Shown here: piece after piece, positions 26,744-34,883 of the stretch
Position numbering within the stretch: position 1 is the stretch's first letter
How the letters are laid out: each line of letters starts with the position of its first letter
DNA from: Sinorhizobium psoraleae
GTDB taxonomy: Bacteria > Pseudomonadota > Alphaproteobacteria > Rhizobiales > Rhizobiaceae
Reading direction: 5' to 3'
DNA: 64,000 bases
Assembly (NCBI RefSeq): GCF_013283645.1
Contig: NZ_JABEKV010000002.1
Coordinates: 317,798 to 381,797 of the forward strand
Notes under the pieces: generated by a model
What the model saw: only the letters and a program-made list of their open reading frames with translations
Told to the model about the DNA's origin: nothing
Database searches by the model: none
Position numbers and translations under genes: made by a program

Positions 26744-27281
26744 CACGCTGTTCGCCATTCTCGTCGGACTGTTTGGTGCGGCGCTGCTGCATATCGTCAT
26801 CGTGCTCGCGCTGCCGCAATTCACCGGCCGGGACGCCTATACGCGCGTGCTCGGCCTCCTGGAGATGGACAGCTTCTTTCCATTGACGGCGGAACCGGGG
26901 ATAACTGGCCTCGACAACAGTGATCCGTATCTGCGGACTGCCGTCTGCAGCTTTTCGATCGCGGAGGCGCCGGCGCGTTTCATCGCCCGCGGCACGGTGC
27001 CGTTCTGGTCGCTCTCGGTCTTCGACAGCAGCTCGAACGAGGTGTTCAGCATGAACGATCATACCGCCGTCAACGGCAGTCTGGATCTGGTCGTCGCCAC
27101 ACCTATCCAGCTTGTCGAATTGCGCAAGTCGCCGCCGGAGACGCTGGCTCAATCTATCATGATCGAGATGAAGGATGACGAAGGCTATGCTGTTCTGCGA
27201 GCCTTGGCCCCGCTCGAGAGCTTCGAGGAACAGGTACGCAATTTCCTGACAGAGTCGAGCTGCGAGCCGTTCCGGCGCTAG
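26736..27281 (+). CDS. DUF1254 domain protein
   Basis: The 181-residue product starts at ATG 26736, inside the last codons of the DUF1214 gene, with GGGATGTGAAA as ribosome site. It has one N-terminal hydrophobic segment (about 4-27) and a soluble part with FSIAEAPARFIARGTVPFWS and FDSSSNEVFSMNDH, consistent with a DUF1254-type (PF06863) domain. The tight overlap implies a stable partner relation with the preceding protein, both anchored in or exported across the inner membrane. Confidence 0.82.
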   Translation: MRSTLFAILVGLFGAALLHIVIVLALPQFTGRDAYTRVLGLLEMDSFFPLTAEPGITGLDNSDPYLRTAVCSFSIAEAPARFIARGTVPFWSLSVFDSSSNEVFSMNDHTAVNGSLDLVVATPIQLVELRKSPPETLAQSIMIEMKDDEGYAVLRALAPLESFEEQVRNFLTESSCEPFRR

Positions 27282-27293
27282 TGCCAGCAAAAG

Positions 27294-27336
27294 TGTGTAA
27301 CGGTTTGTCCAGAATTGCGTATTTTCAAGGCGTTAG
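27294..27336 (+). repeat. Second interspersed repeat family, copy 1
   Basis: CCAGCAAAAGTGTGTAACGG and the following GTTTGTCCAGAATTGCGT..TTCAAGGCGTTAG match the sequence at 57174-57226 with a few differences. It lies 13 bases after the DUF1254 stop. The inverted repeat is imperfect in this copy. Confidence 0.7.
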
Positions 27337-27538
27337 ATCATCTCACTGTCCACTGAAAGCAATAAGACAATCTAACGAACTCCGCAAAGCCGGAGCGTCC
27401 GGCGCCGATCCGACGCTTTTCGGATCGCAGTATCGTATGATGGTTGGTGGAGGTGCCCGGCATACCGGGTATTGAAGTGACGACTTTGCTCACGCGGCCG
27501 CATTCCGCGCGGGCGGCAATGCCGCACGCCGCAATGAA

Positions 27539-27709
27539 CTACTGCTTCTTGATCCGCCGTCCTGCCGGTGCGTTGGGCTGTGGTCCGCGACCGTCGAGAC
27601 GCTCGTAGCGGATACCTGTAAACAACAGCACAGTGGCGCTGCCCGACTTCACGGGCGGCCTTCGCGGCCTTTGGACCTTGCGATCCTGCATTCTGATTAC
27701 GTCTGCCAT
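27539..27709 (-). CDS. Small basic conserved-type hypothetical protein, 56 residues
   Basis: The ATG at 27709 has a good ribosome site (GGAG, seven bases upstream). The 56-residue product has MADVIRMQDRKVQRPRRPP, a short hydrophobic strand (SATVLLFTGIRYER) and a basic tail ending RRIKKQ. The frame is open 39 codons further upstream, but that part is intergenic in character. No function is recognised. A perfect CtrA-type box lies about 210 bases upstream (27921-27935). Confidence 0.7.
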   Translation of the reverse strand: MADVIRMQDRKVQRPRRPPVKSGSATVLLFTGIRYERLDGRGPQPNAPAGRRIKKQ

Positions 27710-28040
27710 GCTCGTCTCCGTATTTCCATGAGACGGATGAACTACCGTACCGATTTCACCCTGCCCGCCGTGGGGCTGACGCATTTTCCAAAGGCTGAGC
27801 TCCCTGGACAGACGCGCCCTTCTCATCTGCTCCTTCTTCCGGTTACCCGGACGTTGTTTCGGTTCATATCAGATGCCGGACCGATGATAGCCGGTCCATC
27901 CCGATTGAGCCATAGCCTAGTTAACACTATCTTAAACTCATCGTGCTTCCCCCCTTTTTGGTGCTCTATTCCTCTGACGGCACACGTGCCCCGTGCCGAT
28001 AGTTCATTCGACTTGCATACGGGCATGTCTGGAATTGTGG
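27710..28040. other. Intergenic region upstream of the 56-residue gene
   Basis: The 331-base gap lies between two minus-strand genes. It contains the CtrA-type box at 27921-27935 and an AT-richer stretch around 27910-27970. I see no gene or repeat in it. Confidence 0.5.
27921..27935 (-). promoter_or_regulatory. Perfect CtrA-type box TTAA-N7-TTAA
   Basis: TTAA (27921-27924), seven bases CACTATC, then TTAA (27932-27935) fits the alphaproteobacterial CtrA consensus exactly. It is upstream of the minus-strand 56-residue gene and downstream of the DUF883-like gene, so the former is the only clear target. Confidence 0.5.
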
Positions 28041-28325
28041 TCAGCGCCTCGCAAGCACTCCGAACAGGAAGGCAACACCCGCGACTGTCAGCAGGGTTGA
28101 AATCGGTTCCTCGCGGACGCGTTCCCGTACCCGCTCCGTCATCAACTCGGCTTCTCCCTGCACGACCGCCCTAGCACCGGTGCCGATTGCCGATACCGTC
28201 TCTGTCAGCCGGGCAATCTCGGTTCTGAGGTCTGCGATCTGCGCCTCCAGTTCCGCCTGCGCACCCGCAGTACGCGTTTCAGCATCCGCTTCCGCCCCGA
28301 CGGCTGCCAACTTCTTCTCCGCCAT
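28041..28325 (-). CDS. ElaB/YqjD/DUF883-like membrane-anchored stress protein
   Basis: The 94-residue product is a long acidic helix (about 1-72, heptad-like, rich in Ala, Glu and Arg) followed by one C-terminal hydrophobic segment (ISTLLTVAGVAFLFGVLARR). This is the layout of ElaB/YqjD proteins, tail-anchored inner-membrane proteins associated with stationary phase and ribosomes in E. coli. The start at 28325 has AAGGAG eight bases upstream. A near-ideal GGAAC-N17-CGTT promoter lies 30-55 bases upstream, in keeping with a general-stress gene. Confidence 0.8.
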   Translation of the reverse strand: MAEKKLAAVGAEADAETRTAGAQAELEAQIADLRTEIARLTETVSAIGTGARAVVQGEAELMTERVRERVREEPISTLLTVAGVAFLFGVLARR

Positions 28326-28354
28326 TTCATCGCTCCTTATCTTCGCGCGATGTC

Positions 28355-28380
28355 AACGCGCCGAAACTGGATTTGGTTCC
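28355..28380 (-). promoter_or_regulatory. RpoE2/EcfG-type promoter of the DUF883-like gene
   Basis: On the minus strand GGAAC (28380-28376) is followed after exactly 17 bases by CGTT (28358-28355), the extracytoplasmic sigma RpoE2/EcfG consensus. Transcription would begin near 28348, 23 bases before the ATG at 28325. Confidence 0.65.
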
Positions 28381-28526
28381 CGCCGAGGCAACGCAAATAG
28401 AGCGAACAAAAAAGGGCCGAGCGGCAGTTGCCGCCCGCCCCTTCAAATCGTGTCAGACCTTCTCTCTATCAGCGTGTCGCGCCCGACTTCCGGCGGTACC
28501 CGCGATCGCCAGGAGGGCTGCGCACT

Positions 28527-29171
28527 TCAGTCGTTCTCACACGAGACGTCGTTGAAGTCACACTCCGGAACCCTTCTGATTTCATCACGTCCGGCGTCGC
28601 GCAGTTGGCGCTCGTCCTCGCGCCTGCGGATGCCTCGATAATTCGCATCGAACTCGTCCCATTGCGCATCGTCGCGGTCGCGATACCATTCCCGGCGCTC
28701 CTCGCTCACCTGCCTGCGTTCCCACTCACGACGCTGCCAGTCTCGCCGGTCCCTTTCCTCGGCCCAATCGGGACCACGGCGCCAGCGATCACGGTCACGA
28801 TAGAAGTCGCGGCCCCGGTAATTGCGATCCCAATAGCGATCGAATTGGAAGACGACCGTCGGGATCCCGAGGGGGCGATAATATTCCGGCTCCAGATAAA
28901 CCCTGTTGCTGCGGTAGACGGCCTGTACATATCGGCCGGCAACCCACCCACGCCCGCCGTAGAACGAAACATCGCACCAGGGCAGGTCCGCCAGGCAGCC
29001 GTGGATTTCCACCGATTCGCCCGCGGGAATGACGGTCACGGCCGGATAGCGCGTGCTCGGCCCGGATCGCATGTTGACGTTGGCGGTGGCAAAGCCTCCC
29101 GCAGCTTCGGCAACCGCGGGGAAGAGGAAGAGCGCACAAACAGCCGCCGCCCGAAAAAACGCATTTTTCAC
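28527..29171 (-). CDS. Secreted SH3-domain protein with charged repeat-like tail
   Basis: The protein (214 residues from the GTG at 29171) has a clear signal peptide (AAAVCALFLFPAVAEA), a bacterial SH3 domain at about 20-85 (ANVNMRSGPSTRYPAVTVIP, GWVAGRYV), and a C-terminal tail of about 100 residues packed with Arg, Asp, Glu, Trp and Tyr. SH3b domains bind cell-wall or other periplasmic targets. ATG at 29186 is the longest start, but GGGAG lies eight bases before the in-frame GTG, which removes five residues and gives a better signal peptide. Confidence 0.85.
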   Translation of the reverse strand: MKNAFFRAAAVCALFLFPAVAEAAGGFATANVNMRSGPSTRYPAVTVIPAGESVEIHGCLADLPWCDVSFYGGRGWVAGRYVQAVYRSNRVYLEPEYYRPLGIPTVVFQFDRYWDRNYRGRDFYRDRDRWRRGPDWAEERDRRDWQRREWERRQVSEERREWYRDRDDAQWDEFDANYRGIRRREDERQLRDAGRDEIRRVPECDFNDVSCEND

Positions 29172-29369
29172 AAATCTATCTCCCATACGAGGCCATCTTC
29201 GGACCCTTCGGCGGGCACCAGCCCTTCACCGATCTGCGGATCAGATAGAAGAGCATGTGGAGTTTTTAAGGCTGAATGCGGCCCCCGGAATGCCACCTCT
29301 GTGGATCGAGCAAAATTCCGCGTCGCCACGACAGCGCCGCAAGCCTGAATAAAGCCCCAACGTCCATAG

Positions 29370-29385
29370 TTAATGCTACGCTAAC
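29370..29385 (+). promoter_or_regulatory. CtrA-like box upstream of the DUF2336 gene
   Basis: TTAA-TGCTACG-CTAAC at 29370-29385 fits TTAA-N7-TTAAC with one mismatch. It lies about 80 bases upstream of the GTG start at 29466. Confidence 0.3.
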
Positions 29386-29465
29386 GTTTTAGATCTATTT
29401 TGAATGACGTGTGCCGTTACGGGCCATCGGCGATGGCGATCGTGTTTTGCGTGCAAGGATCAATT

Positions 29466-30518
29466 GTGACGAACCGGTTTCGTGAGTTGGAAAGGCCGCA
29501 GACGGGGCGGCTGAAGGACGTCGTGCTGATGGCGACCGTCACCGGCTTCGAGAGCCTTCGCATCCCGCGCAAGTCGGACATGAAGCAGTTTGCCGAGTTG
29601 TTCGAACCGCTGTTCCTTGCCTCCAGCAACGAGGCCCGTCGTCAGGCGGCCGCCGCGCTTTCACAGTGTGCGCATGTGCCCGAACCTGTCGCCCTGCTGA
29701 TCGGCAGCATGCCGATTTCCATCGCGGCTACCTTCCTGACCCGGTCCAAGGCAATTTCCGATCGGGTGCTGATTTCCATCATCCGCCGGCAAGGACCGGC
29801 CCACGCCGGCGCAATCGCGCGCCGGGAAAGTCTTTCGACCTCCGTGGTCGATGCCCTGGTCGAGCATCATCAGGCGGGGCATCCGAGCGAGGAGTCCGGC
29901 ACGAGTGCGAATCAGTCGGAAACAAGCGTTGCAGTTGCATCGGCACCGGCCGAGGAGAGCTCCTTCTCCGATCGCATCGCCCGCGAAGACAAGCTGCGCG
30001 AGGAAATCAAGGCATTGGTGCGGGCCGAGCCGCGGGAGGCCACGTCCCTCATTCGGCCGATCGACGAACTCCATCAGGCGTTGCTCATGCGATTTGCCCG
30101 CAGCGGCGAAGCGGTTCTCTTCGCGAATGCTCTCGCCGACGCACTGCAGGCGAGCCGCGCGCTTGCCGAGCGGATCCTCTTGGACGTTTCCGGCCAGCAG
30201 CTCGCCGCGACCCTTTCTGCGCTCGACTTCCCAGCCGGTGAAATGGGTGCTCTCCTCGAGGCGCTCTATCCCGACCTTTCCGAAAGGCTCGGTGGCGGCA
30301 CGCGCGCCACAGCCTTGATTGGGACCGTTGCGAGGAAAGCCAGCATCGAACGGGTGGAGTCCTGGCTGCGTGCGGATAGTCATGGCGGCGCCGAGCGGGT
30401 GCGCCATGAGGCCCATCTCGCCGACAACCGTGTCTCCGACCCTCGTCAGCAAGACGCTCGTCCGGTCGTCGGCAATCGCAGCACCGCCCAGTCCATGAGA
30501 GGCTTCGGCCTACGGTAA
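29466..30518 (+). CDS. DUF2336 domain protein
   Basis: The GTG at 29466 is preceded by AAGGA at a six-base spacing and gives a 350-residue protein beginning MTNRFRELERPQTGRLKDVV. It is a soluble, mostly helical protein with repeats of about 35-45 residues, seen in the family DUF2336 (PF10098). An acidic/serine linker (about 170-190) separates two helical halves. DUF2336 proteins have no established function. A CtrA-like box upstream hints at cell-cycle control. The longest frame, from 29400, has no ribosome site. Confidence 0.83.
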   Translation: MTNRFRELERPQTGRLKDVVLMATVTGFESLRIPRKSDMKQFAELFEPLFLASSNEARRQAAAALSQCAHVPEPVALLIGSMPISIAATFLTRSKAISDRVLISIIRRQGPAHAGAIARRESLSTSVVDALVEHHQAGHPSEESGTSANQSETSVAVASAPAEESSFSDRIAREDKLREEIKALVRAEPREATSLIRPIDELHQALLMRFARSGEAVLFANALADALQASRALAERILLDVSGQQLAATLSALDFPAGEMGALLEALYPDLSERLGGGTRATALIGTVARKASIERVESWLRADSHGGAERVRHEAHLADNRVSDPRQQDARPVVGNRSTAQSMRGFGLR

Positions 30519-30548
30519 GTGATGGAACTCTGCTGACAGGCGGCGACG

Positions 30549-30908
30549 TTATCGCCGGGGGTCGACGTGGTTGGCCACGATCTCGAACAGGCCATCGCAA
30601 TCGTCCAGTTCGATCTCTACGATCCAGCAATCAGGATCGAAGCGGATCTCCGAGGAAAGCGCACTGTCGACGCGTCCCGCATCGGCATTCTGCAGCCGCA
30701 TCTCGAACTTGCGGCCCGGATTGGCTTCCTCCTCGAAGAAGTTCTGCGGCGCGGGCGCGTAGAGGGTCTCCAGCCCAAGCCGCGAGCGCTGACGGATAAA
30801 GATTGCACCGGCCTCTTGCGCGCCCTTGCGCAGCACGGCGGCATAGCCACCGAGCGCAAAGACGCGGCGCAGCAGGGAGGATACGAAGATATCGGATTTC
30901 AGGCGCAT
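30549..30908 (-). CDS. DUF1491 family protein
   Basis: The 119-residue soluble protein has MRLKSDIFVSSLLRRVF at its start, GAIFIRQRSRLGLETLYAPAP in the middle and a WIVEIELDD segment near the C terminus. These are features of DUF1491 (PF07372), a small alphaproteobacterial family of unknown function. It is convergent with the DUF2336 gene and followed upstream by the PG-binding gene on the same strand, with a gap of 92 bases. Confidence 0.85.
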   Translation of the reverse strand: MRLKSDIFVSSLLRRVFALGGYAAVLRKGAQEAGAIFIRQRSRLGLETLYAPAPQNFFEEEANPGRKFEMRLQNADAGRVDSALSSEIRFDPDCWIVEIELDDCDGLFEIVANHVDPRR

Positions 30909-31000
30909 TCAAGGCTGATACACGCGAGATCACCCGCATGCAATTGGCCGGCAAATCGCCGGCAGCCGATAGAAGTCACGATTTTAGACGTCGATGCAGC

Positions 31001-31936
31001 TCAAAGGGCGCCGATTTCCTTTAGTTTCTTGAGAACCTTCGCATTGGGTTCACCCGTCTGCGGCAGGCGGTAGTGCTTTTCGAAATGCCGGATGGCAGCG
31101 CGCGTTTGATCGCCAGCGACGCCATCGACCACGATGTCGGCATAGGCAAGATTGCTGAGCCCCTTCTGAATGCTCACCACCAGTTCGCTCGAGACCGGAA
31201 TCTCGGCCCGAGGAAGGAGCGTCTTGTCCTCTTCGGCGGTACGGATCGCCGCGGCGACGGGATCGACCTCGGCGGGCGCGGTCTTGGGATCCGAATAAGG
31301 ACGATCGGCAGGGGTGACGACAGCGCGCTCCGAATTGTCCGCCGCACGCAGCGCCTGCAACAGATCGCCGCTCGCTTCGCCGGTTTGCATGCGCCCGGCC
31401 TGCTTTTCAAAACGGAGGATCGCGGCTGACGTCTTCGGGCCGCTCCGCCCATCCGGCGCTCCCTCATAAAGACCGAGGCGCGCCAACTCTCTCTGAATGT
31501 CCGCGGTAAGGGTCGAGGCGGACGCATGCGCCGGCGACGCCGTTTCCACCAGCCCGCGCTGCCGTTCGGTCTGTTCGCCCTGAGCAGCTGCCGCGCCTTC
31601 ACGTTCGATGACGAAGGTCGTTACGTTGCGCGGCTCGACCGGCTCACCATTGGCAGCCGCCAGACGCTCGGCAACTTCAGGGCCGACCAGCGGGACGCGC
31701 GTGCGCAGGAGCGGCGACGGGTGCGCGCCATGCTGATACCACATGGCGTTCGCCGCAACGAAGCTGAAGATGACGATGAAGGCAGCCGATCCACCGGCGC
31801 CAACAGGATGGCGCGCCATCATTCTGCCGGCAAACGCAAGCCCGCGAGCAGCAGCGGCCAGGCCGCGCAACGCGAGACCCGGTCGAGTTTGTGCCGCCCT
31901 CTTCCGCTCAGGCTGTTTGCGCTTGCGCGGAGCCAT
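31001..31936 (-). CDS. Membrane-anchored peptidoglycan-binding domain protein
   Basis: The 311-residue protein has a very basic cytoplasmic N terminus (MAPRKRKQPERKRAAQ), one membrane helix (about 45-66) and two PG_binding_1 domains at about 145-195 (LARLGLYEGAPDGRSGPKT) and 255-308 (GLSNLAYADIVVDGVAGDQT). It probably holds the cell wall from the periplasmic side. Its start overlaps the end of the DivJ-like kinase gene by 29 bases, so they are co-transcribed and coupled. No catalytic domain is visible. Confidence 0.9.
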   Translation of the reverse strand: MAPRKRKQPERKRAAQTRPGLALRGLAAAARGLAFAGRMMARHPVGAGGSAAFIVIFSFVAANAMWYQHGAHPSPLLRTRVPLVGPEVAERLAAANGEPVEPRNVTTFVIEREGAAAAQGEQTERQRGLVETASPAHASASTLTADIQRELARLGLYEGAPDGRSGPKTSAAILRFEKQAGRMQTGEASGDLLQALRAADNSERAVVTPADRPYSDPKTAPAEVDPVAAAIRTAEEDKTLLPRAEIPVSSELVVSIQKGLSNLAYADIVVDGVAGDQTRAAIRHFEKHYRLPQTGEPNAKVLKKLKEIGAL

Positions 31937-33494
31937 GTCCCCGGTCCTTGTTCATTCCCTCGCCTTGAAGATCGATATCCCGCAGACGCGTCGTCCCTTC
32001 GCCGCGCTCTTTAAGCCGCGGCGGGAATTCCACCGTGACGGGAATGCTCGCCTGCTCCCGTTCGCCGTTCGCAATGCCGGATCCGTCACGCGGGATCGAA
32101 ACGACGATGACCGTCCCCTCGCCTTCGGAACTGCGGATCGAAACATTGCCCCCGTGCAGTGTGACCAACCCCTTCACCAAAGACAATCCGAGCCCCGTAC
32201 CCTCATAACGGCGTGTATAGTCATTCTGAATCTGGACGAAAGGTTGGCCGAGCATCTGCAGTTTGTCTTCGGCAATGCCTATCCCCGTGTCGCTCACGGT
32301 GAGCTTCAGCATTGCACCCTCGGTTTCGGCATCGATGGTGACCAGTCCCCCCTGATCGGTAAATTTGATCGCGTTGCCGACGAGGTTGATCATAATTTGC
32401 TGAAACGCGCGTTGATCGGCATTGATTTCGCCAACCGCACGCGTGACGCGGCTTGCCAGCCTTACGCCCTTTTCGCGCGCCTGATGGGAAAGCATCGCCT
32501 CGCAAGCGGCAACGGCATCGGCCACGCGGAAGGGCTCCGGAATAAGCTCGTAGCGGCCGGCCTCTATCTTGCTCATGTCAAGCATCGTGTTGACGACGGA
32601 CAGGAGGTGGGCGCCGGACTTGTGGATCAGCGAGACATATTCGCGCTGCCTGTCGTTCTCCAGTTTCCCGAAATATTCGCCGGCGAGAACATCCGAAAAG
32701 CCGAGGATGGCGTTGAGCGGAGTGCGCAACTCGTGGCTGACAGCCGCGAGAAAACGAGTTTTCGCATCATTTGCCGATTCGGCATACGCTGCCTTGGCGG
32801 CCGCCTCCTCCCGCAGCCGGGCCTCCTCGGAGACGTCCCGGGATTGGACGACGATGGCCGTCAGCCGATCCTCGGCATCCCGAACCGGGGTCATCTCGCA
32901 ACGCATGTGCACAAACTGTGCTCCCTCGGCGGGCGCCGACAGCCGCTCAAGGCGGATATCGACCGCCGATCTCTCGCCATTCTGGCGCAGCGCATCGATT
33001 GCGCGCAGAAAGGTAATCCGATCGGAGACGTGGATCTGCTCGATGAACCCGCGACCGCAAGGATCGCGCATCAGAGTCAGATACTCAGCAGCATCGCGAC
33101 CGTGAACGGAGAGCACGTTGCCGCGCAGGTCATGAACCGTGACGAGACCGGAGAAGAGATCGTAAGCCGCTGAAAGATCGGCAGGCGCCATGGTGATCTT
33201 GGGCTGTCCACCACCATATGACTCCAACGAGCGGTCCCCCCCAATGGCAGCGGCCGAGGCCAACAGCGATGCCGAAGCCCAGAGCGCGGTTCCCACCGGC
33301 AAGGCGGCGGAAACCGGCAGCACAACCATCAGCGCCAGCGGCACGACCGGCAGAGCCGTCAGAGAGACGGCCGCGACCGCACGTAGACGCTTGAAGTCAC
33401 GGTGCGGCAGCCACGCGGCGGCGGCAGCTTCATCCACACGGGATGCCCATCTGCCAGCCATGTCACGCAATACACTCACGCTTTGCCCTGCCAC
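31908..33494 (-). CDS. divJ: PAS sensor histidine kinase, likely DivJ
   Basis: The 528-residue product has two close membrane helices (about 40-62 and 64-84), a PAS domain (about 107-225), a DHp domain with AVSHELRTPLNAILGFSDV (His254) and an HATPase domain (INLVGNAIKFTDQ, DTGIGI, GTGLGLSLVKG). DivJ phosphorylates DivK and through it controls CtrA and cell division in S. meliloti. The domain order and DHp sequence fit DivJ/PleC-family kinases, and in my recollection divJ lies in the same chromosomal neighbourhood as feuPQ. The symbol is tentative; PdhS- or CbrA-type kinases are alternatives. The start at 33494 is a GTG. Confidence 0.75.
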   Translation of the reverse strand: MAGQSVSVLRDMAGRWASRVDEAAAAAWLPHRDFKRLRAVAAVSLTALPVVPLALMVVLPVSAALPVGTALWASASLLASAAAIGGDRSLESYGGGQPKITMAPADLSAAYDLFSGLVTVHDLRGNVLSVHGRDAAEYLTLMRDPCGRGFIEQIHVSDRITFLRAIDALRQNGERSAVDIRLERLSAPAEGAQFVHMRCEMTPVRDAEDRLTAIVVQSRDVSEEARLREEAAAKAAYAESANDAKTRFLAAVSHELRTPLNAILGFSDVLAGEYFGKLENDRQREYVSLIHKSGAHLLSVVNTMLDMSKIEAGRYELIPEPFRVADAVAACEAMLSHQAREKGVRLASRVTRAVGEINADQRAFQQIMINLVGNAIKFTDQGGLVTIDAETEGAMLKLTVSDTGIGIAEDKLQMLGQPFVQIQNDYTRRYEGTGLGLSLVKGLVTLHGGNVSIRSSEGEGTVIVVSIPRDGSGIANGEREQASIPVTVEFPPRLKERGEGTTRLRDIDLQGEGMNKDRGHGSAQAQTA

Positions 33495-34091
33495 CTTTGT
33501 TGTTTCTTTCGAGCCGATCCGGAACGCCTGTTACGCTTTCGCAGGAGGTTTGGCCGGGCTGTCTCGTGATGGTCCGAATCTCGCATCCCCGACTTAATGA
33601 AAGAATAAACCGGCCACCGGCGAGCGGCCGCCAAACGAGCGAAAAATCCTGTTTTGGAGCAATTCCGGTGAGCTTCGTTCCTTGTGGTTAACAGGGCGTA
33701 AGCGTCGGATTTCTGTAGATTTTCCGGTTCCCATTAACAATTTGGGCGGGGCATCGAAGGCCCATCGCCCGCGCCACGGGCGGTCGGTGCCGCGAGCCTT
33801 GCCACGAACCTTAACGGTATTCGCTAAAATTTGATGTAAATGCAGTCTCGGATACCGAAATCGCGCATTTCATTAAAATTCGAGACAAATTCCACTAATT
33901 TTGGAAAAGCGCCCTTGTGATTCCCACTCTAAAGTCTGTGTCAACACACGGAGGAGCCGGACGGTGACGGTTCCGAACGTGAAGCAGATGCAAGCGGGCG
34001 CGTGTAGATACTTGGCGTCCAGGACTGCCGATAAGCCAAGACCGGCTAAAAGACCGGAAACTGCGGCAGCCGAACGAAGGATGGGCAGAAC
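33495..34091. other. Intergenic region upstream of divJ and of the DUF5330 gene
   Basis: The 597-base gap carries the two divergent promoters. The segment 33700-33900 is AT-rich. A TTAA at 33688 followed by TAAG resembles a CtrA half site, but the spacing is not right. No convincing gene or repeat is present. Confidence 0.45.
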
Positions 34092-34523
34092 ATGTGGTTT
34101 CTCGTCAAGGCAGCATTCTGGTTTTCTCTGGTTCTCGTCCTCCTGCCGTTCCTCGATCCCTCGAGCACGGAGACGCTGCAGCACGGACCGAAGGTGGAGA
34201 TCGGCGACACCTTCTCCGCGGCCAACGAGGCGTTCCAATATATCAGCGCCATCTGCGTCCAGAAGCCCGACGTTTGCGAGAAAGGCGCCGAGACTTTCGT
34301 TGCGCTCGGCCATCGTGCCCGTGAGGGCGCGCGCATCGCTTACGAATTCCTCGACACGCAGTTCGCGGAAACCGGTTCCGGCGCGCCCGACGCCAAGATC
34401 ATGACGGGAACGGTCGCCCCTGCGGACAATTTGCATGAAGAAGCGATCGAGGGCGCGCCGACCTTCAAGCGCACGCCGGTTCCGGAGAAGCGTCTCGATC
34501 CCGACGCCGCTCTGGCCCAATAA
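34092..34523 (+). CDS. DUF5330 family protein
   Basis: The 143-residue product begins with a membrane or signal segment (MWFLVKAAFWFSLVLVLLPF), followed by a soluble, mildly acidic region with one CVQKPDVC pair that could form a disulfide. The C-terminal 60 residues are proline- and charge-rich. The length and pattern fit DUF5330, a rhizobial family without known function. A strong terminator follows at 34587-34621. Confidence 0.8.
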   Translation: MWFLVKAAFWFSLVLVLLPFLDPSSTETLQHGPKVEIGDTFSAANEAFQYISAICVQKPDVCEKGAETFVALGHRAREGARIAYEFLDTQFAETGSGAPDAKIMTGTVAPADNLHEEAIEGAPTFKRTPVPEKRLDPDAALAQ

Positions 34524-34883
34524 CAGCAGCTTCGACAGTCGCATACCGTGAAGTTCCAACTGCCTGATTAGCCGTCCCGTTTCGGCCGCCGCGAGGGGTT
34601 CATCCTTCGCGGCGTTTCTTTATGAACGGAATGGGACGAAAGTCGTCAGTTCCCGATGTCCGTGCGGCGCGCCGTCCTGGCCCCTTATCAGCCCTGCGCT
34701 TCCCATCGCGGAAGATGGCGTTGTTCACGCCCGAAATGCTATTGGATGTTCTCTTTGCCCCCTGCATCTCCTATATGAAGGGGTGAAAGAGACCCGATGA
34801 CCCGGAGGGCACGGGACCAAGCAAGGCGCGACTCTCGCGCGGCGACAGCCGGCCGCGAAAGGGTGCCGAGAATCGGACGGACC
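34524..34883. other. Intergenic region before sufE
   Basis: The 360-base gap contains the DUF5330 terminator near its start. A frame enters sufE from 34797, but its first 29 codons do not look like SufE and are treated as upstream sequence. No other gene is seen. Confidence 0.5.
34587..34621 (+). terminator. Rho-independent terminator of the DUF5330 gene
   Basis: CGCCGCGA (34587-34594) pairs perfectly with TCGCGGCG (34607-34614), followed by TTTCTTT (34615-34621). Confidence 0.85.

Noticed and set aside
33688-33700. CtrA-like TTAAC..TAAG upstream of divJ
   Set aside because: The second half is off by one base in spacing and differs in sequence from TTAA.
34797-34883. 29-residue N-terminal extension of SufE
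   Set aside because: Arginine-rich and unlike SufE; the standard family start is at 34884.
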